NCBI RefSeq assembly: GCF_010548275.1
Contig: NZ_JAAGLT010000036.1
Span: 31,156-95,155, forward strand
Reading direction: 5' to 3'
Source of the DNA: Streptomyces sp. SID12488
GTDB lineage: Bacteria > Actinomycetota > Actinomycetes > Streptomycetales > Streptomycetaceae
DNA: 64,000 nucleotides
Positions 18,852 through 27,445 of this stretch are shown here, in pieces (within the stretch, counting starts at the first letter, position 1; each line of letters starts with the position of its first letter). The notes below the pieces were generated by a model. The model was not told the origin of the DNA, made no database searches, and saw only the letters and a list, made by a program, of their open reading frames with translations. The translations under genes and the position numbers were made by a program.

Positions 18852-20306
18852 CTACATCGTCTCAGGCGGCGGAGTAGCCGCCCCCGGCAGCCGTACCGTG
18901 GCCACCGTGCCGCCGCCCGCCGCGCGGGCCAACGTGACCTCGCCGCCTGCCTGTTGGATCGTACGGGCGACGATCGACAGGCCCAGGCCGGAACCGGGGA
19001 GGGCGCGCGCCGAAGGTGAGCGCCAGAAGCGGTCGAAGACGTAGGGGATCTCGTCGGCGGGGATGCCGGGCCCGTGGTCGCGGACCGTCAGGGTGCCCCT
19101 GCTCAGCTGCACCTCGATCGTGCCGCCCTCGGGGCTGAACTTCACCGCGTTGTCCAGGATGTTGACCACCGCACGCTCCAGCGCCGACGGTTCCGCCCGG
19201 ACGAACCAGGGCTGGATGTCGGAGGTGATCGTCAGCTCGGGGCCGCGTAGACGAGCCCGGCGCAGAGCCGACTCGACCGTGTCCTCCAGGGCGACCACCT
19301 GAACGCGTTCGCCTCGCTGCCCCTCCGAGCGGGACAGCTCCTGCAAGTCGCCGATCAGGGCGGCCAGTTCGGTCATCTGAGCCTTCACCGAGGCGAGGAG
19401 AGCTTTGCGGTCTGCCTCGGGGATCGGGCGGCCTGTCTCCTCGCTGCGGGTGAGGAGTTCGATGTTGGTGCGGAGGGAAGTCAGGGGGGTGCGGAGTTCA
19501 TGACCGGCGTCCGCGATCAACTGCTGTTGCAGTTCACGGGAGTTGGCGAGGGCCGAGGTCATCGAGTTGAAGGAGTGGGAGAGGCGGGCGATCTCGTCGT
19601 CACTCTCCTCGTCCACCGGGATACGGATACTCAAGTCCTCGGTACGGGCGACGTGTTCGACGGCCTCCGTGAGCTTGTCGACGGGGCGCAGGCCCGCCCG
19701 GGCGACCGCCAGACCGGCCGCGCCGGCGCCCACGACTCCGATGCCGGAGACGAAGAGGAGAATCAACGCGAGGTCGTTGAGGGTGGACTGGGTGTTGTCC
19801 AGGGGGAGGGCGACGAGCAGGCCGGCGTTGGAGGTGACATCCGTGGCCGGATCGGTGACGGTCACTCCGGGCATGGGTACGGCCAGGACGCGTACGTCGG
19901 CGCCCTCCGAGTCAGTGCCGTTGTGGATGCTGCCATCAGCGGTGTCCGCTTCCTTGACCATGTCCCTGTCGGACTTGGTGACCTTGACCGTGCCCTTGGA
20001 GAACGGCAGGGCGCAAAACGTTCCGTCCTCCAGGACCACCTGGAAATAGATGTTCCGGGGGCCGTGGGAGTTGTCCTGCGGTGTCTGAGTGCAGGTGTTG
20101 ACCGCGGCAGCGGCCTGCTCCTGGATCCCCCTCATGGCGAGTGTCTTCTGAAGATCGTTGTCGACCTGGTCGTACAACTTCCCCTGCACGATGAACCAAC
20201 AAGTCACCGAAACCGCCGCCACCGCGAACGCCACAGCGGCAGCGACCAGCATCGACAGGCGCGCCCGGATCGGCAGGGTGCGGAACCGGCGTCCCACTCT
20301 GCTCAT
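18852..20306 (-). CDS. cssS: Sensor histidine kinase, secretion stress
   Basis: A 484-residue membrane kinase. Two membrane segments (about 18-38 and 175-198) flank an extracytoplasmic sensor region with two Cys. HAMP, HisKA (phospho-His in DAGHELRTPLTSL) and HATPase domains follow (NILDNAVKFSPEG, DHGPGIP, GSGLGLSIV). It overlaps the regulator gene by four bases. From gene order (kinase, OmpR-type regulator, HtrA protease) it corresponds to CssS, which senses misfolded secreted protein in Streptomyces; the layout also matches mycobacterial mprAB-pepD. Confidence 0.85.
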   Translation of the reverse strand: MSRVGRRFRTLPIRARLSMLVAAAVAFAVAAVSVTCWFIVQGKLYDQVDNDLQKTLAMRGIQEQAAAAVNTCTQTPQDNSHGPRNIYFQVVLEDGTFCALPFSKGTVKVTKSDRDMVKEADTADGSIHNGTDSEGADVRVLAVPMPGVTVTDPATDVTSNAGLLVALPLDNTQSTLNDLALILLFVSGIGVVGAGAAGLAVARAGLRPVDKLTEAVEHVARTEDLSIRIPVDEESDDEIARLSHSFNSMTSALANSRELQQQLIADAGHELRTPLTSLRTNIELLTRSEETGRPIPEADRKALLASVKAQMTELAALIGDLQELSRSEGQRGERVQVVALEDTVESALRRARLRGPELTITSDIQPWFVRAEPSALERAVVNILDNAVKFSPEGGTIEVQLSRGTLTVRDHGPGIPADEIPYVFDRFWRSPSARALPGSGLGLSIVARTIQQAGGEVTLARAAGGGTVATVRLPGAATPPPETM

Positions 20307-21040
20307 TCCGCGCCACCCTGTCGGAGTACATACCCCACACCCCGGACCGTGTGGACGAGGCGCGGCTCGCCGCCCGCTTCTGTCTTGCGGCGGAGGTACA
20401 TGACGTACACGTCGAGGGAGTTGGAGGACGGCTCGAAGTCGAAGCCCCAGACCGCCTTCAGGATCTGCTCGCGGGTGAGGACCTGGCGCGGGTGGGCCAG
20501 GAACATCTCCAGGAGGGTGAATTCCGTGCGGGTCAGTTCCACCGCCCGGCCGGCGCGCGTCACCTCGCGGGTCGCGAGGTCCATGCGCAGGTCGCCGAAG
20601 GTCAGGGCCTCGTCCTCCGGGAGGCTCCCTGCCACGGCTGCCGCCGCGAAGGAGCTGCGGCGCAGCAGGGCCCGTACCCGGGCGAAGAGTTCGTCCAGTT
20701 CGAAGGGCTTGACCAGGTAGTCGTCCGCACCCGCGTCCAGGCCGGTGACCCGGTCGCCGACCGTGTCCCTGGCCGTCAGCATCAGGATGGGCGTGGTCGT
20801 GCCCGCGCCGCGCATGCGTCGGGCCGCCGTCAGGCCGTCCATCCTCGGCATCTGGATGTCGAGGACGACCAGGTCGGGCTGGTACGCGGTCGCCTTCTCC
20901 AGGGCATCCGCGCCGTCGACCGCGACCTCCGTGTCGTACCCCTCGAAGGCGAGGCTGCGCTGGAGTGCTTCGCGCACAGCCGGCTCGTCGTCGACGATCA
21001 GGATGCGCTGGGTGTCACGGTCGCCTTCGGCGGGGCTCAT
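20303..21040 (-). CDS. cssR: Response regulator, secretion stress
   Basis: A 245-residue OmpR-family regulator: receiver domain with DDE, phospho-Asp in LVVLDIQMPRMDG, Thr in MLTARD and Lys in YLVKPF, and an effector winged helix (LTRTEFTLLEMFLAHPRQVL, SLDVYVMYLRRK). It is cotranscribed with the kinase (four-base overlap) and lies just downstream of the protease gene in the same direction. CssR in Streptomyces is reported to activate htrA-type protease genes, so this regulator probably controls the neighbouring gene at 21393-22595. Confidence 0.87.
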   Translation of the reverse strand: MSPAEGDRDTQRILIVDDEPAVREALQRSLAFEGYDTEVAVDGADALEKATAYQPDLVVLDIQMPRMDGLTAARRMRGAGTTTPILMLTARDTVGDRVTGLDAGADDYLVKPFELDELFARVRALLRRSSFAAAAVAGSLPEDEALTFGDLRMDLATREVTRAGRAVELTRTEFTLLEMFLAHPRQVLTREQILKAVWGFDFEPSSNSLDVYVMYLRRKTEAGGEPRLVHTVRGVGYVLRQGGAE

Positions 21041-21138
21041 GGGCGTGGATTCCTCGGGTGCGGTGGGACGTGTCGGGGCTCCTTCAGCCTCGCACGTTTC
21101 CGGTCTGCTGCGGGGAGAAGGATCAGCTGCGGAGGGGA

Positions 21139-21339
21139 TCAGCTGAGTGCGGGACGGCGGCTGCGCGTCGTCGCCCTGCGGGCGGCGGCCGTACGCGTCA
21201 CCCTCGCCACCTCCGGGGCCCGGGTCGTCGCCGTGGTCGGCGGGTGCAGGGCGAAGGCCACGCCGAGGGCGAGGTCCAGGGCGGCCGGGCCGATGGCCGC
21301 CGTACCGACGGTCAGCTTGTGCGAAACCTGCTTGATCAT
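21139..21339 (-). CDS. Small Ala/Thr-rich protein between htrA and cssR
   Basis: A possible 66-residue gene: a hydrophobic N-terminal half (VGTAAIGPAALDLALGVAFA) and a basic Arg/Ala/Thr tail. A good ribosome site (GAGGGG) lies about six bases before the ATG. It is in the same direction as htrA and cssRS and fits the gap between them. No family was recognised; it could be a small membrane protein of the stress operon or a chance frame. Confidence 0.45.
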   Translation of the reverse strand: MIKQVSHKLTVGTAAIGPAALDLALGVAFALHPPTTATTRAPEVARVTRTAAARRATTRSRRPALS

Positions 21340-21392
21340 GACGTACCCCTCATCTTGGTTCTCGTGCGGCGGTGCGGCGGTGCCTCAGTGCG

Positions 21393-22595
21393 TCAGCTGG
21401 TCGAGCCCGAGCGCAGTGTCGCCAGGTCGGACTTGACGGTGTTGATCGGGATGGCGAAGCCCAGACCCGCGCTGCCCGCGTCCGACGAGGACGAAGCTGC
21501 CGAGTACATCGCGGAGTTGATGCCGATGATGTTGCCGTTCATGTCGATGAGCGCGCCGCCGGAGTTGCCGGGGTTGAGGGACGCGTCCGTCTGGAGGGCC
21601 TTGTACGTCGTCGTGGACGTGCCGGTGTCGCCGTTGAACTGCTGGCCGCCGAACTCGAACGGCCAGCTGCCGCTGCCACCGCCCTGCTGTTGCTGCTGGC
21701 CCTGGCCCTGGCTCTCCTCCGTGGCGACGGTGACGTCACGGTTGAGGGCGGACACGATGCCGCTGGTGACCGTGCCGGTCAGGCCCTCGGGGGAGCCGAT
21801 CGCCACGACCTCGTCGCCGACCTGGACGCCGGCCGAGTCGCCGAGGGTCGCCGTCTTCAGGCCGGAGGCGTTCTCCAGCTTGATGAGGGCCAGGTCCTTC
21901 TTGCTGTCGGTGCCGACGACCTTCGCGGTGTACGTCTTGCCGTCGCTCGTCGACACCTTGACCGACGAGGCACCGGTGATGACGTGGTTGTTGGTGATGA
22001 TCTCGCCGTCGGACGTGATGATCACACCGGAGCCGGTCGAGGAACCTGCGTTCGAGGTCGCGTTGATCTCGACGATGCTCGGGCTGACCGCCGCGGCGAC
22101 CCCGGAGACCGTGCCCTTGGCGCTCGACGGCACCACGTTGGTGCTGGTGCTGCTGGAGGTGACGGCGGAGTCCGAGTTGGTCAGCTCCTGGATGCCGTAC
22201 GCCGTGCCGCCGCCTATCGCCGCGGCGACGATCGCCACGGCGGCGAGGAGGGCGAAGGGGCCCTTCCCACGCTTCTTGCGCGGGGCGGGCGCGGCGGGAT
22301 CGGCGGGGGGCTCCGCGAGAAGGGTGGCAGTGGCTGTGGCGGTGTCCGCGGGCTGCTCGTGCGTGGCCTGCCGGCCGTACGGAGCCTGCGGAGCCTGCGG
22401 CTGGATCTGGGCCGGTTCCTGGTACGCGGGCTGCTGGACCGTCGGCGGCTCGTACGCCGGCGGGGGCGGCCACTCCGGGTTCACCGGGGAGGAGGACTGG
22501 GGGGCGGAAGCGTACTGCTGCTGGGGGTACGCCGACTGCGGCTCGTGGCCCTGGGGGGTCTCGTACTCGCCGCTGCGGCGGAAGCTCTCGGTCAT
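21393..22595 (-). CDS. htrA: HtrA-like trypsin-family serine protease
   Basis: A 400-residue protease that degrades or repairs misfolded exported protein. Residues 1-110 are a disordered Pro/Gln/Tyr-rich cytoplasmic tail; one membrane segment follows (GPFALLAAVAIVAAAIGGG, about 112-132). The protease domain outside the membrane has the triad His in TNNHVITG, Asp in KKDLALIKL and Ser in NPGNSGGALID. A Gln/Gly-rich insert (GQGQQQQQGGG) lies between Asp and Ser. Unlike classical HtrA it has no PDZ domain, ending at LATLRSG. Next to cssRS, it is the likely target of that system. Confidence 0.9.
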   Translation of the reverse strand: MTESFRRSGEYETPQGHEPQSAYPQQQYASAPQSSSPVNPEWPPPPAYEPPTVQQPAYQEPAQIQPQAPQAPYGRQATHEQPADTATATATLLAEPPADPAAPAPRKKRGKGPFALLAAVAIVAAAIGGGTAYGIQELTNSDSAVTSSSTSTNVVPSSAKGTVSGVAAAVSPSIVEINATSNAGSSTGSGVIITSDGEIITNNHVITGASSVKVSTSDGKTYTAKVVGTDSKKDLALIKLENASGLKTATLGDSAGVQVGDEVVAIGSPEGLTGTVTSGIVSALNRDVTVATEESQGQGQQQQQGGGSGSWPFEFGGQQFNGDTGTSTTTYKALQTDASLNPGNSGGALIDMNGNIIGINSAMYSAASSSSDAGSAGLGFAIPINTVKSDLATLRSGSTS

Positions 22596-22707
22596 GGAAC
22601 AGAGCTTGTCCCGCCAGCATGAGAGCTGGCTGAGTGCTCCCTGAGAAGCCCGACAGAAGCTCGTATGCCCGAAATAAAGAGGTCAGGGACGTCACTGCGG
22701 ACAGATC

Positions 22708-22728
22708 GGTAGCCGGTAGCCGGTAGCG
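22708..22728. repeat. 7-base tandem repeat
   Basis: Three units of GGTAGC(C/G) lie just beyond the LacI stop codon, in the gap before htrA. It is probably a slippage product. Confidence 0.6.
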
Positions 22729-22729
22729 A

Positions 22730-23755
22730 CTACTCGCAGCCGCAGGAACGCCGTGTCACCAGCCGCGACGGGAACAGCTTCAGCCGCTCGCGCCGCGAGC
22801 CCGCCACCCGTACCCCGTCGTCGAGGACCAGGTCGACGGCCGCGCGGGCCATGCCCGGGCGGTCGGAGGCGACGGTGGTGAGGGGCGGGTCCGCCAGGGC
22901 CGCTTCCTTGATGTCGTCGAAGCCGGCCACCGCCAGCTCCCCGGGGACGTCGATACGCAGCTCGCGCGCCGCGCGCAGCAGGCCGATGGCCTGGTCGTCG
23001 GTGGAGCAGAAGATGGCCGGGGGACGGCGGGCCGGGTCGGCGAGGATCTCCAGAGCGGCCTTGTAGGCGTCGTACCGGTTGTAGAGGGCCTCGAAGAGGC
23101 GGCCCTCCGTGGAGACACCGGCCTCGTCCATCGCGCGCCGCCAGCCCTGGACGTGGTCCGAGACGGGGTCGCCGACCGCCGGGGTCTCGGCGATGCCGCC
23201 CATACAGGCGACGTACTCGTAGCCGTGCTCCAGCAGGTGGCGGACGGCGAGGTGGGCGCCGCCGAGGTCGTCCGTGACGACGGCGGCGTCGTCTATCGCC
23301 TCGGGGCGTTCGTGGAGGAGGACGACCCGGGCGTCCCAGGCCTCGATCTCCGCCGCCGCGTTGTCGTTCAGGGCGTGGCTGACGAGGATCAGCCCGGAGA
23401 CCCGCATGCCGAGGAAGGCCCGTAGATAGTGGACCTCGCGCTCGGCGATGTAGTCGGAGTTGCCGACCAGCACCATCTTTCCGCGCTCGGACGCGGCCTG
23501 TTCGACCGCGTGCGCCATCTCCCCGAAGAAGGGCTGGCGCGCGTCCGGCACGATCAGGCCTATGAGGTCCGTGCGCCGCGACGCCATCGCCTGGGCGACG
23601 CGGTCGGGCCGGTAGCTCAGTTCCTTGATCGCGGCGAGGACACGCTCGCGCGTGGCCGGGGCAACCGGCCGGGGTCCGTTGTTGATGACATAGCTGACGA
23701 CGGCGGTGGAGGTACCCGCCAGCCGAGCCACATCATCCCTAGTCACCTTGGCCAC
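22730..23755 (-). CDS. LacI-family regulator
   Basis: A 341-residue regulator with the N-terminal LacI helix-turn-helix and hinge (TRDDVARLAGTSTAVVSYVI, then RPDRVAQAMASRRTDLIGLI) and a periplasmic-binding-like ligand domain (FCSTDDQAIGLLRAARELRI, AVAGFDDIKEAALADPPLTT). It ends in SCGCE. Most relatives sense sugars or nucleosides; there is no sugar gene next to it, so its ligand cannot be guessed. Confidence 0.9.
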   Translation of the reverse strand: MAKVTRDDVARLAGTSTAVVSYVINNGPRPVAPATRERVLAAIKELSYRPDRVAQAMASRRTDLIGLIVPDARQPFFGEMAHAVEQAASERGKMVLVGNSDYIAEREVHYLRAFLGMRVSGLILVSHALNDNAAAEIEAWDARVVLLHERPEAIDDAAVVTDDLGGAHLAVRHLLEHGYEYVACMGGIAETPAVGDPVSDHVQGWRRAMDEAGVSTEGRLFEALYNRYDAYKAALEILADPARRPPAIFCSTDDQAIGLLRAARELRIDVPGELAVAGFDDIKEAALADPPLTTVASDRPGMARAAVDLVLDDGVRVAGSRRERLKLFPSRLVTRRSCGCE

Positions 23756-23860
23756 GCGCGGAGTCTACGCGGATGGACCCGCTCTGGGCAGGGCGAAAGG
23801 AATTCGTTCCACCCGCCCGGAGCGCGGACCGTGCCGTGCGCCGTCACCCGGCCACCGCGG

Positions 23861-24661
23861 TCACGCCTCGGCGGTGACCTCGGACGACTCCTCGACGGCG
23901 TCCAGGGCCGCAGTGTCACCAGTAACGCCCGAAACGTCCGACTTCGCGAGGGCCGCCTTGGCCTTCGCCTCGTCGCTCGTACGGTCGCCCTTCTCCGGCG
24001 TAACGAATCGATAACCGACGTTCCGGACGGTCCCGATCAGCGACTCGTGCTCGGGGCCGAGCTTCGCGCGCAGCCGTCGTACGTGCACGTCGACCGTCCG
24101 GGTGCCACCGAAGTAGTCGTAGCCCCAGACCTCCTGGAGGAGCTGCGCGCGCGTGAAGACGCGGCCCGGGTGCTGGGCGAGGTACTTCAGGAGCTCGAAC
24201 TCCTTGAAGGTGAGGTCGAGGACCCGGCCCTTCAGCTTCGCGCTGTACGTCGCCTCGTCGACCGAGAGGTCGCCGTTGCGGATCTCCATGGGGGAGTCGT
24301 CGTTGACGATCTGCTGGCGCCCCATGGCGAGCCGCAGTCGTGCCTCGACCTCGGCCGGACCGGCCGTGTCGAGCAGTACGTCGTCGATACCCCAGTCGGC
24401 GGTGACGGCCGCGAGGCCGCCCTCCGTGACGACGAGGATGAGAGGACAGCCGGGCCCGGTGGAGCGCAGGAGCTGACACAGGCTGCGCACCTGGGGCAGA
24501 TCCCGCCGGCCGTCGATGAGGATGACGTCGGCACCTGGGGTGTCGACGAGAGCGGGTCCCTCGGCCGGAGCCACGCGCACGTTGTGCAGCAGCAGGCCGA
24601 GGGCGGGAAGTACCTCCGTCGACGGCTGGAGGGCATTGGTCAGGAGGAGAAGTGAACTCAT
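23861..24661 (-). CDS. glnR: GlnR nitrogen regulator
   Basis: A 266-residue OmpR-like global regulator of nitrogen metabolism in actinomycetes (glutamine synthetase, ammonium and nitrate genes). The receiver-like domain (VILIDGRRDLPQVRSL) lacks the usual cluster of receiver residues, as expected for this atypical regulator without a cognate kinase. The effector domain is LTFKEFELLKYLAQHPGRVF, EVWGYDYFGGTRTVDVHVRR and IGTVRNVGYRF. I chose the ATG at 24661 (MSSLLLLTN) with GGTGGG upstream; longer in-frame starts extend through non-conserved sequence. Confidence 0.95.
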   Translation of the reverse strand: MSSLLLLTNALQPSTEVLPALGLLLHNVRVAPAEGPALVDTPGADVILIDGRRDLPQVRSLCQLLRSTGPGCPLILVVTEGGLAAVTADWGIDDVLLDTAGPAEVEARLRLAMGRQQIVNDDSPMEIRNGDLSVDEATYSAKLKGRVLDLTFKEFELLKYLAQHPGRVFTRAQLLQEVWGYDYFGGTRTVDVHVRRLRAKLGPEHESLIGTVRNVGYRFVTPEKGDRTSDEAKAKAALAKSDVSGVTGDTAALDAVEESSEVTAEA

Positions 24662-24875
24662 CGCGTCCCACCTACCCGGATCGACATCGTCATACGGTTC
24701 TGTACGTTTCGCTCGCCCATAACGTCTGGTTCCTCCTCGGTCCCTGCGAGGACGTTTTCGGCACTGCTGTACTGCGGTAGTGCTGTGCGTGCGATCCGCG
24801 TGGCGTACACCTGCGGTTTTCCGGAGCGTTTCGCTTCGTAACCCGCTTCGTATACAGCGCCACCGAAAGCACAAA

Positions 24876-24905
24876 AGGACTCGGGGGCTGCGCTGCCCGA
24901 GTCCT
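24876..24905 (-). terminator. Minus-oriented hairpin with T-tract upstream of glnR
   Basis: A ten-base stem (AGGACTCGGG with its complement) and ten-base loop; on the minus strand it ends in TTTTGTG, the form of an intrinsic terminator. It lies 215 bases upstream of glnR and just before the divergent hydrolase gene. It may insulate glnR from antisense transcripts or act in a long glnR leader. Confidence 0.6.
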
Positions 24906-24926
24906 CTGCCCAGCAGAATAGCCCAC

Positions 24927-25826
24927 ATGAGCACTGGTCCGGCAGGTCATGTGACGCGATCTTTCGTCGTCCCGAACTCTGAGACGGCCGATCGCACCCC
25001 TCTGCGGAGGTTTCTGACCACCGACGACGGAGTGACGATCGATGCCGTATACGAGCCGGGAGTCGTTGTATACGACGCCTCGACGCCACTTTCTGGTCAC
25101 CTTTCCGATCACCGTTCCGACCATCTCGCGTTCGTCGTCGCGCACGGTTTCACGGGGGATGTGGACCGGCCGCACGTTCGACGGGTGGCGGAGGCGTTCG
25201 CGCAGTACGGGGCCGTCGTGACGTTCTCCTTCCGGGGGCACGGGGCGTCCGGCGGACGCTCGACGGTCGGCGACCGCGAGGTCCTCGATCTGGCCGCCGC
25301 GGTCCGCTGGGCACGTGAGCTCGGGCACACCCGGGTGGCCACGGTCGGTTTCTCGATGGGCGGCTCGGTGGTCCTGCGGCACGCGGCGCTGTACGGGAGC
25401 TCCGGGCGGCAGGAGCGCGGGGGGCGCACGGGGGCGGCGCCGGACGTGGTGGTTTCGGTGAGTGCGCCGGCCCGTTGGTACTACCGGGGCACAGCCCCCA
25501 TGCGGCGCCTGCACTGGCTCGTGACCCGTCCCGAGGGCCGCCTGGTGAGCCGCTACGGACTCCGTACGCGGATCCACCACCAGGACTGGAACCCCGTACC
25601 CCTCTCCCCGGTGGAGGCGGCGGCGCGGATAGCGCCGACCCCGCTCCTGATCGTGCACGGCGACCGGGACGGCTACTTCCCGGTGGACCATCCCCGGATG
25701 CTCGCGGATGCGGCGGGCGACACCGGCGAACTGTGGCTGGAGCCGGGGATGGGCCACGCGGAGCACGCGGCGGACGATGAACTGCTGCGGCGCATCGGGG
25801 GCTGGGCTGTCGCACAGGCGGGCTAG
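24927..25826 (+). CDS. Alpha/beta hydrolase
   Basis: A 299-residue cytoplasmic hydrolase: nucleophile elbow GFSMGGSVV (Ser near residue 141), an acid in IVHGDRDGYFP, and the His in EPGMGHAEHA. An HGFTGD oxyanion motif appears near residue 73. It is divergent from glnR and leads a short run with the MoaD-like gene (48-base gap). The substrate cannot be read from sequence; lysophospholipase-like or esterase activity is typical. Confidence 0.88.
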   Translation: MSTGPAGHVTRSFVVPNSETADRTPLRRFLTTDDGVTIDAVYEPGVVVYDASTPLSGHLSDHRSDHLAFVVAHGFTGDVDRPHVRRVAEAFAQYGAVVTFSFRGHGASGGRSTVGDREVLDLAAAVRWARELGHTRVATVGFSMGGSVVLRHAALYGSSGRQERGGRTGAAPDVVVSVSAPARWYYRGTAPMRRLHWLVTRPEGRLVSRYGLRTRIHHQDWNPVPLSPVEAAARIAPTPLLIVHGDRDGYFPVDHPRMLADAAGDTGELWLEPGMGHAEHAADDELLRRIGGWAVAQAG

Positions 25827-25874
25827 CCTGAGTGCTGTCACAGCCGATCGACCGAGGAAGCAGAGAACAGGCAG

Positions 25875-26129
25875 ATGCCAAAGGTCACGGTGCGCTACTG
25901 GGCAGCCGCGAAGGCCGCCGCCGGGATCGCCGAGGAGCCGTACGACGCGGTCACCCTCGCCGAGGCGCTGGACCAGGTCCGCGAGCGGCACCCCGGTGAA
26001 CTCGTCCGTGTCCTGCGCCGGTGCTCGTTCCTCATCGACGGTGACCCCGTGGGCACCCGCGAACATGAGACGGTACGGCTGGCCGAGGGCGGCACGGTCG
26101 AGGTGCTCCCGCCGTTCGCAGGAGGGTGA
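25875..26129 (+). CDS. MoaD/ThiS-like sulfur carrier
   Basis: An 84-residue ubiquitin-fold protein ending in the Gly-Gly needed for thiocarboxylate formation (LPPFAGG). VTVRYWAAAKAAAGI at the start and VEVLPPFAGG at the end are the family marks. It may act as the sulfur donor in molybdopterin or another sulfur pathway. No other cofactor gene is adjacent, so the pathway is open. Confidence 0.88.
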   Translation: MPKVTVRYWAAAKAAAGIAEEPYDAVTLAEALDQVRERHPGELVRVLRRCSFLIDGDPVGTREHETVRLAEGGTVEVLPPFAGG

Positions 26130-26139
26130 GCGCAGCGCT

Positions 26140-27252
26140 ATGAGCGACCAGCAGCGATATGGGCAGCAGTACGGCGAGTCGTACGAGGGGTACGACCCGT
26201 ATCAGCAGCCCCAGCAACAGCCGCAGTACGGGGGACAGCAGGCTCAGCCTCAGCCCCCCGCCTGGCCCGGGCAGCAGCAGCCGGCCTACGACGACGGACA
26301 GGCGCAGCAGTACACGCAGCAGTGGCAGGGCCAGACCTGGGAGACGCAGATGCAGGCCCCGGTGACGGCTGCCCCGGTCGCCCCGTCGCCCGCGATGGCG
26401 GAGGTGCCGGAGACTCCGTACCTGCCTCCGCAGGGGGCCGGCGGAGACGCGGCCGGCGCCGGGTACGGGCCCGCCACGGTCGCGGGCAACACCCGGGTCA
26501 CCGATGCGCAGCGGGCCCGACTTGAGGGACGTTCGCCGATCATCGAGCCGGGAATGCAGCCGGCCGCCCTCACGGCACTGCTCGGACTGCTGCTGTCCGG
26601 TACGGCGGCCGTCGGTACGTACGCGCTGGTGGTCCCCCTCGTCATCCTCCAGGCGGTCACGGCGGCGGGCTGGTTCCGGCTGAACGGCATGTGGCCCGCC
26701 CGGCAGGGCATCGCCCTCGCCTTCGCCGGCGCGGTGACGGCTGACGTGGCGCTACTGGCGGCGGGGCGCGAGAACGCGCCGACGGCGATCGTCGGCACGC
26801 TCGGTGTCTGGGTCGTGCTGACCCTGTTCCTGCAGCTCCGGTCCCACGCGGACCCGGACACCCGGATGTCCGGCCTGATGGCGACGATCGCCTCGGCGGC
26901 GCTGGCGATCATCGCGGCGGGTCACCTCGCGGCGGAGCCGGACGCGGTGAGCGTCGGGGCCGCCGCGGTCGCCGCGGCGGTGCTCGCGCGGGCGTTGCCG
27001 TTGCCGACGGCGGCGTCGGTGGTTGTCGCCCTGCTGGCAGCCGCGGGGGCCGGAATCGCGGTCGGGGGGATGACGGACCTGGGAAGCAAGGGTGCGTTGC
27101 TGGGGGTGGCCGCGGGAGTCTGCGCGCTCGTCGGACACCGGGTGGCCAGCTACGACTACCCGTCGAGGTTCGTCCACTTCACGGCGGGCGTGGCCCTGCC
27201 GCTGGCGGCGGCTGCCCCGGCGGTGTACCTGGTGGGACGGGCGCTGGCCTGA
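26140..27252 (+). CDS. Polytopic membrane protein with Gln-rich N-terminus
   Basis: A 370-residue protein with a ~135-residue disordered Gln/Tyr/Pro-rich cytoplasmic N-terminus (YEGYDPYQQPQQQPQY), followed by about eight to nine hydrophobic segments (ALTALLGLLLSGTAAVGTYA onward). It begins ten bases after the MoaD stop with GGAGGG upstream and is probably cotranscribed. Conserved in Streptomyces as a hypothetical protein; function unknown. Confidence 0.85.
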   Translation: MSDQQRYGQQYGESYEGYDPYQQPQQQPQYGGQQAQPQPPAWPGQQQPAYDDGQAQQYTQQWQGQTWETQMQAPVTAAPVAPSPAMAEVPETPYLPPQGAGGDAAGAGYGPATVAGNTRVTDAQRARLEGRSPIIEPGMQPAALTALLGLLLSGTAAVGTYALVVPLVILQAVTAAGWFRLNGMWPARQGIALAFAGAVTADVALLAAGRENAPTAIVGTLGVWVVLTLFLQLRSHADPDTRMSGLMATIASAALAIIAAGHLAAEPDAVSVGAAAVAAAVLARALPLPTAASVVVALLAAAGAGIAVGGMTDLGSKGALLGVAAGVCALVGHRVASYDYPSRFVHFTAGVALPLAAAAPAVYLVGRALA

Positions 27253-27261
27253 GGGTGATAT

Positions 27262-27332
27262 CAGCCCGTCCGGCGTTTGAGGACGAGGCCCGTTCAGGGC
27301 CGACAGCGGGGGTCTGGGGGCGCAGCCCCCAG
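27262..27332. repeat. Streptomyces intergenic repeat with hairpin
   Basis: The segment starting CAGCCCGTCCGGCGTTTGAG and ending in the hairpin CTGGGGGCGCAGCCCCCAG (27314-27332) is a widely dispersed intergenic sequence in Streptomyces genomes, usually found downstream of genes. Here it follows the membrane-protein gene and likely serves as its terminator. Confidence 0.8.
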
Positions 27333-27445
27333 GGATGGGACGGGTAGGGGCGGCGGGGGCGAGAAATCGCCCCGCCTGTCACAGCCGATCGACAACTGCC
27401 CCCGCACCCGCCCCCGTCGGAGTCCCGCCGGGTACCGTCGCGAAC

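Noticed and set aside
27262..27332. Hairpin repeat as part of the new element family
   Set aside because: It is a known widespread Streptomyces intergenic repeat and has a different flank and stem.
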